This document shows, in pieces, positions 16,655 to 24,983 of a stretch of DNA of 44,496 bases (position 1 is the stretch's first letter; each line of letters starts with the position of its first letter). This stretch comes from an uncultured Bacteroidales bacterium (lineage in GTDB: Bacteria > Bacteroidota > Bacteroidia > Bacteroidales > UBA932), in assembly GCA_946402945.1 (NCBI GenBank), contig CAMIYB010000009.1, forward strand, positions 1-44,496. Direction: 5' to 3'. The translations under genes were made by a program, and so were the position numbers. A model generated the notes under the pieces. The model saw only the letters and a list, made by a program, of their open reading frames with translations. It was not told the origin of the DNA and searched no databases.

Positions 16655-19504
16655 ATGCGAGCCGTCAAAAATATCCTTCTCTCCATACCGCTCCTGCTCC
16701 TGATGTCCCCCGCCTCGGAAGCGAAACAACCCTCGCGCGAGGAACGCCTCTCGGAACATCTTTCCCTCCTGGATGTCACGTCCTTCGCCCAGGATGGATC
16801 GGGGCACATCTGGATCGGGACCCTCGGCGGACTGGATAAATACAACGGCTACGAATACGAGCACTTTTCCAACAAGCCCGGCGACCCGGAGAGTCTGAGC
16901 AGCGACTTCGTTTTCTCGCTCCTGTACGATGAGGAGAAGGATGAACTCTGGGTCGGGACCATCTCCGGCCTCTGCCGCTACAATCCCGAAAATGAAGGAT
17001 TCACCCCCTGCGTCGGGGACTATTCCGTCTATTCCATTTTCCGGGACGCTGAAGACATCCTCTGGCTGGCGACTCCTGTGGGAGCCCTCCGGTACGACCC
17101 CATCACGGGAGAAACCTCGCTACAATGCCAGGAAACGAAGATCAATCTCTTCTGGGAGGATGACCACGGCCGGCTCTGGGCGGGAACGGGCAGCGGCGAA
17201 CTGGCCGCACGCACCAACGGAACCGTCTGGGAAAGAATTCCCGTGCCGCAGAAACGGGAGGTCACCGGTATCTTCCGCACGCCCAACCGTATCTGGTGGC
17301 TCGGAACGGATGAAGGCTTGCTGTTCTTCGATCCCTCCTCCCGCAGTTTTCCCGAAGACGGGGACCTCCGTGCCCTGCGGCAGGCCATCGGGCACACGCG
17401 CATCAACTTCCTCTGCGAAGCGGAGCCGATGAAAATCCTGATCGGCACGGTGACGGAAGGCGTGTTTCTCTACGATCTCATCTCCCAGAAACTTGAGCAC
17501 AACTCCCCCTCCTACTACAATCCGAACCGGTCCTCCCAGGCCCAGTGCTGCTTCCTCGACAAGAGCGGCATGGTTTGGATCGGAACCTATGACAAGGGGT
17601 TTTTCACCGCAAAGAAGCAGTCCGATTATTTCTGCACGGACCAGGTCCTCAACGAAGCCGTCCGGAACAAGTTCTGCACCCGGGTCGTGCCGGGACAAGA
17701 CGGCGCCATGTGGATTTCGACCCGGTACGACGGTATTTTCCGCTACGAAAGCGACGGCCGCCTCACCCATTTTTCCTCGAGTGACCTGCTCAGCGAACCC
17801 TCGGGCAATCATCCCGATGCGGGGGACAAGGACTTCCTTGAAGCCATCCTGATCGACTCGAAGGGAAAACTGTGGGCCGCCTTCGAGTCCTGTCTGGTAA
17901 TGGGCCATGTGGCGGGAAACCGGCTGGTACCGGAAAAGAAGACGCCTTTGAAGAATGTCCGGGCCATCAAGGAAGACCGGGATGGCCATATCTGGTGCGG
18001 CACCTGGAACGGGTTCTTCGAGGCCGGAAAGAGCGGGGCCCTTTCCGAACGTCCCGTTTGCAGGATCCCGGGGAATGTCCCGGAATTCATCTTCCTGGAT
18101 GACGGGAAAATCCTCGTATCCGTCTATGCCGACAACATCTACGAATACGACCCCGCGGCCGGGAACCCAAGCCCGGCCATGCTGCCCGACACCTACAGGG
18201 ATATCGCCCGGAACTGCATCTCCCTTTTCCGGGACAGGCAGGGCAACCTGTGGCTGGGCTCTTATTACCATGGGCTGGCATGTGTCGGTGCGGACGGCAG
18301 CATCCGCCGCCTGACCGCCGGCGACGGCCTCCCGAGCAACAACGTCCTGTGCCTGCAGGAAGACAATGAAGGATACATGTGGGCCAGCACCCACTGCGGA
18401 ATCGTCCGGATTATCCACGGGAACGCCGGCCTGCGTGTCACTTCCTACAACCTCCGCGGCATCCTGCCCGGAGAACAATACCACGAAAAGTCCGGCGGCA
18501 TCTCGCCGGGCGGAGCCGTTTTCTTCGGAGGAAACCATGGCGTGACCTATTTCCAGCCGTCGGACATTCCGGAGAACACCCGGGCTCCCCTCATTAACAT
18601 CGAGGACATCAAAGTCTTCAACAGAAGCCTGTCGCCGGAAGACGGGACCGGACTGCTGGTCAAAGACATCGGGCACACCGGCGAAATCACCCTCAGCTAC
18701 CGGCAGCGGACGATTACCATCGACTACGCCGGGATCGACTATTTCTCCTCCAACAACCTCAGCTACAGGTACCGTCTGGAGGGCTTCGACCCCGAAACCG
18801 TATCCGTCGGTCCCCACAGGCGGGTGAGTTACTCCAACCTCCCGCCGGGGAAATACACCTTCCGGGTATGGGCCATCGGCGAAGACGGCATCCCCTGCGA
18901 ATCGCCGGCCGTCCTCCGCTTCCGGATCAAACGGTCGCCCTGGCTGTCGGCGCCCGCCCTCCTGCTGTATCTCGTCCTGCTGGCCCTGTTCCTGCTGACC
19001 CTCGTCAAGTCCATCCTCGGCGCCCGACGCAACCGGGTCCGCGAGGAAGAGAAACGCCGGGAGAAGGAGAAGGAACTGGCGGAAATCATCAACCGGAATA
19101 TGACGGCACTCGGTGAAAAGGACAAACGCTTCCTGCAGCAACTGGACGAGGTGGTCCGGCGGGAACTCGCCAATCCGGATTTCAGCGTCGATGCCCTGGC
19201 CATGGAGATGGGGTTCAGCCGGACGGCCCTCTTCAACAAGATCAAAGGCCTCGCCGGCATGTCGCCGAAAGATTTTATCCGGAATTATCGCTTCAAGACG
19301 GCTGCGGCCCTGATCCGGGAAGGAGACCTGTCCCTGACGGAAATCGCGGACCGGACCGGCTTTAATTCCTATTCCTATTTCTCGAAGGCCTTCAAGCAGC
19401 ATTTCGGCATCTCTCCGAAAGACCTGCGGCCCAAGGAGGATGCGGACGAAAAAAGGGCCGGTCCAAACGAACCAGCCCTTGAGAAAACGGCGGGGAATCC
19501 CTAG
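16655..19504 (+). CDS. Membrane-spanning propeller / Y_Y_Y / AraC-family regulator, no kinase (copy 1)
   Basis: Predicted 949-residue inner-membrane transcription regulator. A signal peptide precedes a periplasmic sensor of many two-component-propeller repeats (GSGHIWIGTLGGLDKYNG, GNLWLGSYYHGL) up to about residue 670, then a Y_Y_Y domain (about 676-757; FSSNNLSYRYRLEGFD, SNLPPGKYTFRVWA). One membrane helix (about 764-787) and a charged helix (REEEKRREKEKELAEI) lead directly to an AraC-type double HTH at about 831-927 (FSVDALAMEMGFSRTALFNKI, LTEIADRTGFNSYSYFSKAF). The histidine-kinase, ATPase and receiver domains of classical hybrid (HTCS) regulators are absent. It is divergent from SusC1, its probable target. 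Its last 20 or so codons coincide with a terminator of the opposite strand. Confidence 0.88.
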   Translation: MRAVKNILLSIPLLLLMSPASEAKQPSREERLSEHLSLLDVTSFAQDGSGHIWIGTLGGLDKYNGYEYEHFSNKPGDPESLSSDFVFSLLYDEEKDELWVGTISGLCRYNPENEGFTPCVGDYSVYSIFRDAEDILWLATPVGALRYDPITGETSLQCQETKINLFWEDDHGRLWAGTGSGELAARTNGTVWERIPVPQKREVTGIFRTPNRIWWLGTDEGLLFFDPSSRSFPEDGDLRALRQAIGHTRINFLCEAEPMKILIGTVTEGVFLYDLISQKLEHNSPSYYNPNRSSQAQCCFLDKSGMVWIGTYDKGFFTAKKQSDYFCTDQVLNEAVRNKFCTRVVPGQDGAMWISTRYDGIFRYESDGRLTHFSSSDLLSEPSGNHPDAGDKDFLEAILIDSKGKLWAAFESCLVMGHVAGNRLVPEKKTPLKNVRAIKEDRDGHIWCGTWNGFFEAGKSGALSERPVCRIPGNVPEFIFLDDGKILVSVYADNIYEYDPAAGNPSPAMLPDTYRDIARNCISLFRDRQGNLWLGSYYHGLACVGADGSIRRLTAGDGLPSNNVLCLQEDNEGYMWASTHCGIVRIIHGNAGLRVTSYNLRGILPGEQYHEKSGGISPGGAVFFGGNHGVTYFQPSDIPENTRAPLINIEDIKVFNRSLSPEDGTGLLVKDIGHTGEITLSYRQRTITIDYAGIDYFSSNNLSYRYRLEGFDPETVSVGPHRRVSYSNLPPGKYTFRVWAIGEDGIPCESPAVLRFRIKRSPWLSAPALLLYLVLLALFLLTLVKSILGARRNRVREEEKRREKEKELAEIINRNMTALGEKDKRFLQQLDEVVRRELANPDFSVDALAMEMGFSRTALFNKIKGLAGMSPKDFIRNYRFKTAAALIREGDLSLTEIADRTGFNSYSYFSKAFKQHFGISPKDLRPKEDADEKRAGPNEPALEKTAGNP
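19449..19480 (-). terminator. Rho-independent terminator of unit B, inside the opposite-strand regulator gene
   Basis: Read on the - strand: stem AAGGGC / GCCCTT with a second paired step GGT / ACC after one mismatch, an 8-nt loop, then six T at 19454-19449. It begins 21 nt after the stop codon of the RpiB-like gene, the last gene of unit B. It lies wholly within the 3' coding end of the + strand regulator. The + strand copy lacks a T run, so termination should act on the - strand only. Confidence 0.75.
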
Positions 19505-20106
19505 CGCTTGACCATCAGCGGAATGCTGGAGAAGCCCTCCGGACGGTCATAGAGTTCGCAGTGGCAGTCGCCCAGGTGCTTGACCTTGAAGCCGTTGGCC
19601 TTGTACTCTTCGTAGTTGAAGGCATTCAACTCGTCAATGGCGATCTGGTGGAATTTGTCGAAATCCGGCCACCACTCCCAGCCGCTGCCAAAGTCATTGT
19701 AAAGGAAAGCGTCGGCGCACTGCTTTCCCAGTTCGGGCGTCACATAGAAGGCGCCCATCGCCAGGACATTGACTCCGTTGCCGGTGATGGCACGGAAGGC
19801 CGCAGGGACGCTCTCGACGACGCCTGCATGCACGCCCGGGCACTTGCTGGCCGCGATATGGATACCCATACCGGTGCCGCAGAAAATCAGCGCACGCTCA
19901 AATTCCTTCTCGGTAATCATCGCGCCCACGCGCAGGCCGATGCGGTGGAACATCAGTTCGGTGTCGTTCGGGTCGGAATCGGCCTTGACACCGATGTCCG
20001 TCACTTTCCAGCCTTTTTTCTCGAGATACTCCTTAATGGCTTCCTTCAGGGGATAGCCGGCGAAATCGGCGGCCATCAGAATTTCCTTGTTCGCAACAGT
20101 TTTCAT
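19501..20106 (-). CDS. RpiB/LacA/LacB-family sugar-phosphate isomerase
   Basis: Cytoplasmic 201-residue aldose-ketose isomerase. The start MAADFAGYPLKEAI replaces the usual SDHAG motif, and the active-site segment IFCGTGMGIHIAASK carries the catalytic-type Cys76. GVHAG with His93 and the NGVNVLAMGAFYVTPELG block also match the family. It is longer than typical RpiB (about 150) because of a C-terminal extension (WWPDFDKFHQIAIDELNAF). RpiB relatives act on ribose-5-phosphate, galactose-6-phosphate or tetrose phosphates; the substrate here cannot be assigned. It ends unit B, so it may process a sugar released by the locus. Its stop codon overlaps the regulator stop at a shared CTAG. It may have its own promoter at 20139-20168. 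Confidence 0.85.
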   Translation of the reverse strand: MKTVANKEILMAADFAGYPLKEAIKEYLEKKGWKVTDIGVKADSDPNDTELMFHRIGLRVGAMITEKEFERALIFCGTGMGIHIAASKCPGVHAGVVESVPAAFRAITGNGVNVLAMGAFYVTPELGKQCADAFLYNDFGSGWEWWPDFDKFHQIAIDELNAFNYEEYKANGFKVKHLGDCHCELYDRPEGFSSIPLMVKR

Positions 20107-20138
20107 AATGGTTATTGATTGATCGTGTTTTCGGTATG

Positions 20139-20168
20139 CAAGTTACGGATAAAATCCAATTATTCAAA
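20139..20168 (-). promoter_or_regulatory. Candidate promoter of the RpiB-like gene
   Basis: On the - strand a TTTG (20168-20165) is followed after 19 nt by TAACTTG (20145-20139), close to the Bacteroidota TTTG-N19-TAnnTTTG pattern but one T short in the -7 box. The RpiB start is 32 nt downstream. This could allow expression independent of the long upstream transcript. Confidence 0.35.
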
Positions 20169-21653
20169 TATTTCAGGAAGGTCTTTGACAATCTGGCGGA
20201 AGATCGCCTGACCACCCTTCGGGTTGGGATGGTGATAGATCTGCCAGCCCGTCATCGGGGCCGGATAGCCCGTGTAATCCTCCCAGTACATCATGCCCTT
20301 GTCCACCTCCGCGCCATCACCCGCACGCGAGGTCGCCTTATCGAGTTCGGCGCCCTTGATGCCGAGTTTCGCACGCACCTGGCGGATGAGCGGATTGCCG
20401 CCGAAGTCGGCGTTGTTCTGCGTGCCGCTCTCGTTGCAGGGCATGTTGTTGAGAATCGGGATGGATCCGTTATCCCGGATGATGTTCATAAGTTGGGTCA
20501 GATTCGCCTCGGTGTTGCCGCCGTTGGCCCCGATGGTCACCATCACGTAATCGGCCTGGATATAGGGCAGTTCGTTCGGCACATACTCCAGAAGTGTATT
20601 GATCGTGCCGCCGCCACGGCCGCTGGACATCGCGCTACCGCCCAGGCGGGCGATGAGCAGTTGCGTATAGGCCTGCGGGAAATCCTCCGTCGGATAGTAG
20701 GCCTCCGGCTGGGTGATGGAATCACCGATGATCAGCAGGCGGATCTTGTCCTTGAGCGACTCCACCGTGATGCGGCTCACGAGCATGGACGTTCCGGAGG
20801 AAAGGCCGAAGCAGTAATGGTCCCAGCCCGGACCGACGTAGAAGCCGTTCTGGACCTTTCCCTGGCCGCAGCCGCCCTCGCCGTCATTGACCGCCACCAC
20901 TTCCTCCTGCTGGCCGGACGCCACATCGATGATGCGGACGACGGCCTTCTGGTAAATATGGTGGATTTCCACATCATATTCCCTGTCACCGGCCAGGAAG
21001 GAAACTTCCCGTGCAGTGGCCGGCGTGGTGAGGATGGATATCTTTTTCCGGGGGATATCGACCGTGGCGTTAAAATCGCCTTCGCTTGAGCGGAAGAGGC
21101 ACACGGCGTCGCCCGACGGACGGATGCGGTAGCGGACCAGCCGCTCGGCCAGGGCATAGAAGCGATTGAGTTTGACGATGTTGCCCGTCCTGTTGACAAG
21201 CAGGCCGTCCTCCTGCCAGGAGGCGACGCCATTCAGTTCAAGCTTGTCGACTTTATTCAGGGAGTTGATCCTCTCGTCAAACATGACGCTATGCTTGAAG
21301 GTCTGTTCGGCAGGTTCTTCCCGGGCCTTCACGGTGACGGCCACCTGCGCGCTGGCGCTCTGGTAGGACACCGTAATCACGGCATTTCCAACGGCGAGGG
21401 CCTCGATGAGTCCGGCGGAAACCGACGCCACCGAAGGGTCGGACGATTCCCAGGAGAAGGTCAGTTCCTTGGCGACGGAAGGCTTGGGATAGGCCTTCAC
21501 GACGAACTGGTCCCCCACCTGCAGTTCCAGGGAAGTCTTGGATACCGAAATCCCCTGGATCTGATAGCCGGCCGGGCCCGCCTGCCTGCCGCAGCCGCAG
21601 GAAAGCAGCAGCGGCAGCAGGAGCCCGGCAAACAGATATTGAAACACTTTCAT
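20160..21653 (-). CDS. Ig-like (BIG2) / SGNH-hydrolase lipoprotein
   Basis: Predicted 497-residue lipoprotein, lipobox Cys19 (LLSCGCG). Residues about 32-108 form a bacterial Ig-like BIG2 domain (ISVSKTSLELQVGD, FSWESSDPSVASVS, VTVKA). A beta-rich middle part (about 115-285) has no named domain. Residues about 290-495 are an SGNH/GDSL hydrolase: LLIIGDSIT with nucleophile Ser312, the VTIGANGGN block III, and IYHHPNPKGG with the catalytic His near residue 474. Such enzymes in glycan loci often remove acetyl or other acyl groups. It lies 4 nt after the alpha/beta-hydrolase gene. Its N-terminal module is nearly the same as that of the neighbour, although the enzymes are unrelated. Confidence 0.84.
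   Translation of the reverse strand: MKVFQYLFAGLLLPLLLSCGCGRQAGPAGYQIQGISVSKTSLELQVGDQFVVKAYPKPSVAKELTFSWESSDPSVASVSAGLIEALAVGNAVITVSYQSASAQVAVTVKAREEPAEQTFKHSVMFDERINSLNKVDKLELNGVASWQEDGLLVNRTGNIVKLNRFYALAERLVRYRIRPSGDAVCLFRSSEGDFNATVDIPRKKISILTTPATAREVSFLAGDREYDVEIHHIYQKAVVRIIDVASGQQEEVVAVNDGEGGCGQGKVQNGFYVGPGWDHYCFGLSSGTSMLVSRITVESLKDKIRLLIIGDSITQPEAYYPTEDFPQAYTQLLIARLGGSAMSSGRGGGTINTLLEYVPNELPYIQADYVMVTIGANGGNTEANLTQLMNIIRDNGSIPILNNMPCNESGTQNNADFGGNPLIRQVRAKLGIKGAELDKATSRAGDGAEVDKGMMYWEDYTGYPAPMTGWQIYHHPNPKGGQAIFRQIVKDLPEIFE
21581..21623. repeat. 43-bp repeat, copy in the SGNH lipoprotein gene
   Basis: Identical over 43 bp to 23124-23166. Both copies encode the signal-peptide/lipobox end (LLLPLLLSCGCGRQ) of neighbouring lipoproteins. 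It marks a recent duplication or conversion of the 5' end of these genes. Confidence 0.85.
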
Positions 21654-21657
21654 GGTA

Positions 21658-23202
21658 TCACGGCATAAAAGTTACTTCTGTCCGTTCCGAGACAAGCCCG
21701 TCCCGGTTGACGGTCTCCACACCGATGCGTACCGGCTGGGCAGGAACCCCGCCTGCTTCCAGTTTCATTTCCGGCGCAGGGACGGGAATGGCGTTGTCCC
21801 CGTTGAGGTCATAATTCTGGAAGATGCCGGAAGAGGGCACCGTCCCCACCTGCTCGCCGTCCCGGTAGACACGGAAGCGGGCTATGCCGGACTCCACGTC
21901 GGCCAGGGCTTGCCAGGTAATGAGCAGCGAGGCTCCTTTCTTCTCCACCTTCACGAAAGCGGGCGCGGGAGGCGGGGTCTTGTCCTTCACCATATTGGTG
22001 GAGGCGAATTCCCGCCAGGCCTCGGCGCTGGCGTGGTCGGGCAGGCGGGCCATTCTCCGCTTGTCCCCGCTGTATTCCGTTTCTTTGAAGATTTCGAAGG
22101 TGGTCGTGTCACCCAGCCAGGTCTGGTCAGGATCGAGCGGCCGCAAGCCCCTGTCGGTCAGACGCTGGCGCAGTGCCGCCTCCCAGAAGGGGATGGCCAT
22201 CGTCCGGAGGTAACTGAAATTATGGTTCTGACCCTTGTTCAGAACGATGGAGGCCGGAGCTCCCCGGGCGCGCAGGCGCTGAAAAGTGTGCCGGGCCGTC
22301 TCCTTGCACTTGGACGAGGGATCCCCGTCCTGATCGCCGGCGTGGCGCAGGAGGATGGGCACCTCACAGGCGGCGTCCGAATACTCGTAGGCCGGGTCCC
22401 AGGCGGCACTGTAGCAGACAGCCGCGATGATGCGTTCGGGGTAGTCCCGGAGCATGCCCAGGGTCCAGAAGCCGCCGGCGCTATGGCCCCAGAGTAGCCA
22501 GGGAACGGTCGTCAGCTCTTCATGGGAAGACTCGAAGGCCGCCTTCGACAGCGCCTTCATCAGACCTGCCGCACTGCCCTTTTCGGGATAACCCCACAGG
22601 CCGCAGTTGCCGTAGATGGCCGTCTCCAGCACCGCCACCCCCCACTTGCGGGCGAAGGCCTGGTACTGGAGGTCCTGGTGGCGGGTAAGTCCGAACTGCT
22701 CCATTCCGCAACCGTGCTGAAGGATCAGCACGGCGCGAATCTTCTCCACGGGGGGAATGTAGAAACCGTATTCCGCCCGTTCCGCATAAGGACAGTCCTC
22801 GCCGGACAGGGTCAGGGCAAAAACCTGCTCTTCCCCCTCTTCCTCCGGCGGAGGCAGGGGGGTGGGGGCTGTCACCGTGACCGGTATCGAAGCGCTCTTC
22901 CCCTGGTAGGACGCCGAAACGGAGGCCGTGCCGGCCGCAAGGGCCGCCACCTCACCGTTGGAAACGGAGACGACAGAAGGGTCGGAGGATTCCCAGGAGA
23001 AAGAAAGCGGTACGGCGACAGAGGGGCTCGGATAGGCCTTCACCTGCGCTTTTTCGCCGATGAGAAGATCCAGCGAAGTGGGCGAAAGGCTGATGCCTTT
23101 GAGTTGGTAGCCAGTCCCTCCGCCCTGCCTGCCGCAGCCGCAGGAAAGCAGCAGCGGCAGCAGGAGGAGCGATACCAAATGCTGTATACGCCTCATACGC
23201 AC
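21658..23202 (-). CDS. Ig-like (BIG2) / alpha/beta-hydrolase lipoprotein with a C-terminal FN3-like domain
   Basis: Predicted 514-residue lipoprotein, lipobox Cys21 (LLSCGCG). A BIG2 Ig-like domain spans about residues 34-112 (ISLSPTSLDLLIGE, FSWESSDPSVVSVS). A Pro/Glu linker (PLPPPEEEGEEQ) leads to an alpha/beta hydrolase (about 130-350): LILQHGCGMEQFG supplies the oxyanion region, GHSAGG holds nucleophile Ser241, and LNKGQNHNFSY may carry the His. The layout resembles PHB-depolymerase/feruloyl-esterase-like secreted enzymes. A C-terminal FN3-like segment (PPPAPAFVKVEKKGASLLITW, IARFRVYRDGEQVGTV) follows. It probably removes acyl or aromatic esters from the glycan. It lies 3 nt after the collagen-like lipoprotein gene and 4 nt before the SGNH gene. 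Confidence 0.8.
   Translation of the reverse strand: MRMRRIQHLVSLLLLPLLLSCGCGRQGGGTGYQLKGISLSPTSLDLLIGEKAQVKAYPSPSVAVPLSFSWESSDPSVVSVSNGEVAALAAGTASVSASYQGKSASIPVTVTAPTPLPPPEEEGEEQVFALTLSGEDCPYAERAEYGFYIPPVEKIRAVLILQHGCGMEQFGLTRHQDLQYQAFARKWGVAVLETAIYGNCGLWGYPEKGSAAGLMKALSKAAFESSHEELTTVPWLLWGHSAGGFWTLGMLRDYPERIIAAVCYSAAWDPAYEYSDAACEVPILLRHAGDQDGDPSSKCKETARHTFQRLRARGAPASIVLNKGQNHNFSYLRTMAIPFWEAALRQRLTDRGLRPLDPDQTWLGDTTTFEIFKETEYSGDKRRMARLPDHASAEAWREFASTNMVKDKTPPPAPAFVKVEKKGASLLITWQALADVESGIARFRVYRDGEQVGTVPSSGIFQNYDLNGDNAIPVPAPEMKLEAGGVPAQPVRIGVETVNRDGLVSERTEVTFMP
23124..23166. repeat. 43-bp repeat, copy in the alpha/beta-hydrolase lipoprotein gene
   Basis: The matching copy of 21581-21623, identical over 43 bp and in the same orientation about 1.54 kb away. 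Homologous recombination between the two would exchange or delete the hydrolase domains. Confidence 0.85.
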
Positions 23203-23205
23203 TTA

Positions 23206-24927
23206 CTATCTGCCAGAGAGAGCAAACTGGGTGAAGTAGAACGCAGCCCAGACGTGGAGCCACTCCCCGGAAGTCTGATCCTGATAGACGTGAGCCGCGG
23301 AATAGGTCCGGCAGACACTGCCCACGGAATAGGTGCCGGGCGTCGCTACCTTGAAGACCAGCGGGCAGACGACGGGCTCGGCGTGGCCGTCGATCTCGTC
23401 CACCTTCATGTAGGCGAGGGTCTTCTCCTTTGTGATGATGCTTCCGTCATCAGGATTGATGTCCGGCAGTTCCACACTGTCGTTCAAGTAGTCGCCGTCC
23501 CCGGCGGAAGCGAAGATGTACACGTCGATATCGTACGGGTCGTCAGCGCCATAGATGGTGGGTTCGAAGGCATAGTAGCCGGGCGTGAAATCCTGGAACT
23601 GGAAGCTCTTCGCATTGTCCATATCGGAGCATCCCCACACTGCGGCAGCCCAGTAGCAAGGCATGCCAGTGCCAGCGGCGGTATCGAAGGTGATTCCGAA
23701 CGATTTCGAGTTGGTATACCACCAGTTGTGATACTGGAAACGGTCGCCCATGGGAGGGAAATGGCTGTTGCCATCGGTCTCGAACGGAGGAACGGCGTTC
23801 CTGAGTTCCGGAACGGCGGCGAGTTCCACCGGGGTGCAGGTAGCCTCGACACTATTGGCCAGGTCGATTTCACCCAGACGGACAGGCAGGAGGTCCTCAA
23901 ACGGCTCGGAAAGAACCACCTTGATGTAGCGGGCGGCCTGTTCCTTTGCGAGCGGGAAGGTCTGGCTGCCGGTACGGCCGACAAGGGTCTGAGCCGTCAG
24001 GACGTCCTTCCAGGTCTGGCCGTCGTCGCTGATGGCCAGCGAGAACGTCTTTGCCAGGGTGGCGCCCGTAAGGTCTTCGGCCTGCGCGAGGATAATGGAG
24101 GAAATCATGCGGTCCGCCGCGAGATCGACCACGATTTCAGTGCCCTCGGCATAGGTGGCGGGATTGCCGTCGATGGCGGCTGCCGCGGCGCTGGTCCACT
24201 CCGCCTTGGCCAGGGTCTTCGTACCGGCAGGTCCGACGGAGATGCGGAGCACCACGGTGCTGCTCTTGCCGGCGCCATTCTCGGCCACGACCCAGATCTG
24301 TGCCTCCGCCGGCTCGGCAGGGGCCGTCAGGACAATCTTATCGGCCTGGACGGCAGCCGTATAGCCGCCGACATTCATCACGGAAACCACCGTCTCGTCA
24401 TCACCGCCCTTGATGGTGTAGGGGACTTCAACGACCTGGTTGGGCTTGGAAACGATGATCTCGCGATTGGCGATAATCAGACCGAAATCGGCGGCGGCGC
24501 CGGCGCGGGGAATAACGAACTTCGTTTCCGCATCGTCATCGAGAACAAAGGTGACGGTATCGTCGGTCACCTGGATATCAGCGAACCAGGTATCACCGTC
24601 AGCGCCCTCAGGACCTATCGGACCTTGGGGGCCTTGCGGACCTTGAGGACCCTGGGGGCCCTGGGAACCCTGGCCACCGTTCTTTCCATGACGGACCGTG
24701 AAGGTTCCGTTCTTTTTGAAAGTAATCACGTAGCCGACGACTTCGCTCCCTTCCTTAAGCGGCTGGACATCGGTGATGTAGTCACCGCTTTCGCTGACCT
24801 GCTGAAGGTTCAGGACCGCCGTCTCCAGGTCGGCGAGACGCTTTTCGATGGGCGTCAGATCCACGCTGGTACAGCCGGCCCAAAGCAGGGTCGCGGCCGC
24901 AAGCACGAATGCAAAAATCTTTTTCAT
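23206..24927 (-). CDS. DUF4988 / collagen-like / discoidin lipoprotein, probable surface glycan-binding protein
   Basis: Predicted 573-residue lipoprotein (lipobox WAGC, Cys19). A short coiled coil (IEKRLADLETAVLNLQQV) and the DUF4988-type block SGDYITDVQPL, GYVITF, FTVRHGKNG come first. Residues 81-110 are ten Gly-X-Y triplets, four of them GPQ in a row. An Ig-like beta region (about 120-225) is followed by an F5/8 type C-like domain (about 235-350; AAAAAIDGNPATYAEG, FSLAISDDGQTWKDVL, RYIKVVL) and a DUF5013-like end with NAVPPFETDG. No enzyme motif is seen. Position in unit B after the SusCD/DUF4998 genes suggests a second surface binder. The collagen-like part could act as a rigid stalk or promote trimers. 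Confidence 0.75.
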   Translation of the reverse strand: MKKIFAFVLAAATLLWAGCTSVDLTPIEKRLADLETAVLNLQQVSESGDYITDVQPLKEGSEVVGYVITFKKNGTFTVRHGKNGGQGSQGPQGPQGPQGPQGPIGPEGADGDTWFADIQVTDDTVTFVLDDDAETKFVIPRAGAAADFGLIIANREIIVSKPNQVVEVPYTIKGGDDETVVSVMNVGGYTAAVQADKIVLTAPAEPAEAQIWVVAENGAGKSSTVVLRISVGPAGTKTLAKAEWTSAAAAAIDGNPATYAEGTEIVVDLAADRMISSIILAQAEDLTGATLAKTFSLAISDDGQTWKDVLTAQTLVGRTGSQTFPLAKEQAARYIKVVLSEPFEDLLPVRLGEIDLANSVEATCTPVELAAVPELRNAVPPFETDGNSHFPPMGDRFQYHNWWYTNSKSFGITFDTAAGTGMPCYWAAAVWGCSDMDNAKSFQFQDFTPGYYAFEPTIYGADDPYDIDVYIFASAGDGDYLNDSVELPDINPDDGSIITKEKTLAYMKVDEIDGHAEPVVCPLVFKVATPGTYSVGSVCRTYSAAHVYQDQTSGEWLHVWAAFYFTQFALSGR

Positions 24928-24983
24928 TGCTTTAATGGTATTAGTTTATAATTTATAAGGAATTGAACTGATCGGAAGTAATC

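Noticed and set aside
24598..24678. Short-unit repeat as a possible CRISPR or phase-variation tract
   Set aside because: The repeat is coding Gly-Pro-Gln triplets in frame; there are no spacers, and length change by slippage cannot be judged from one sequence.
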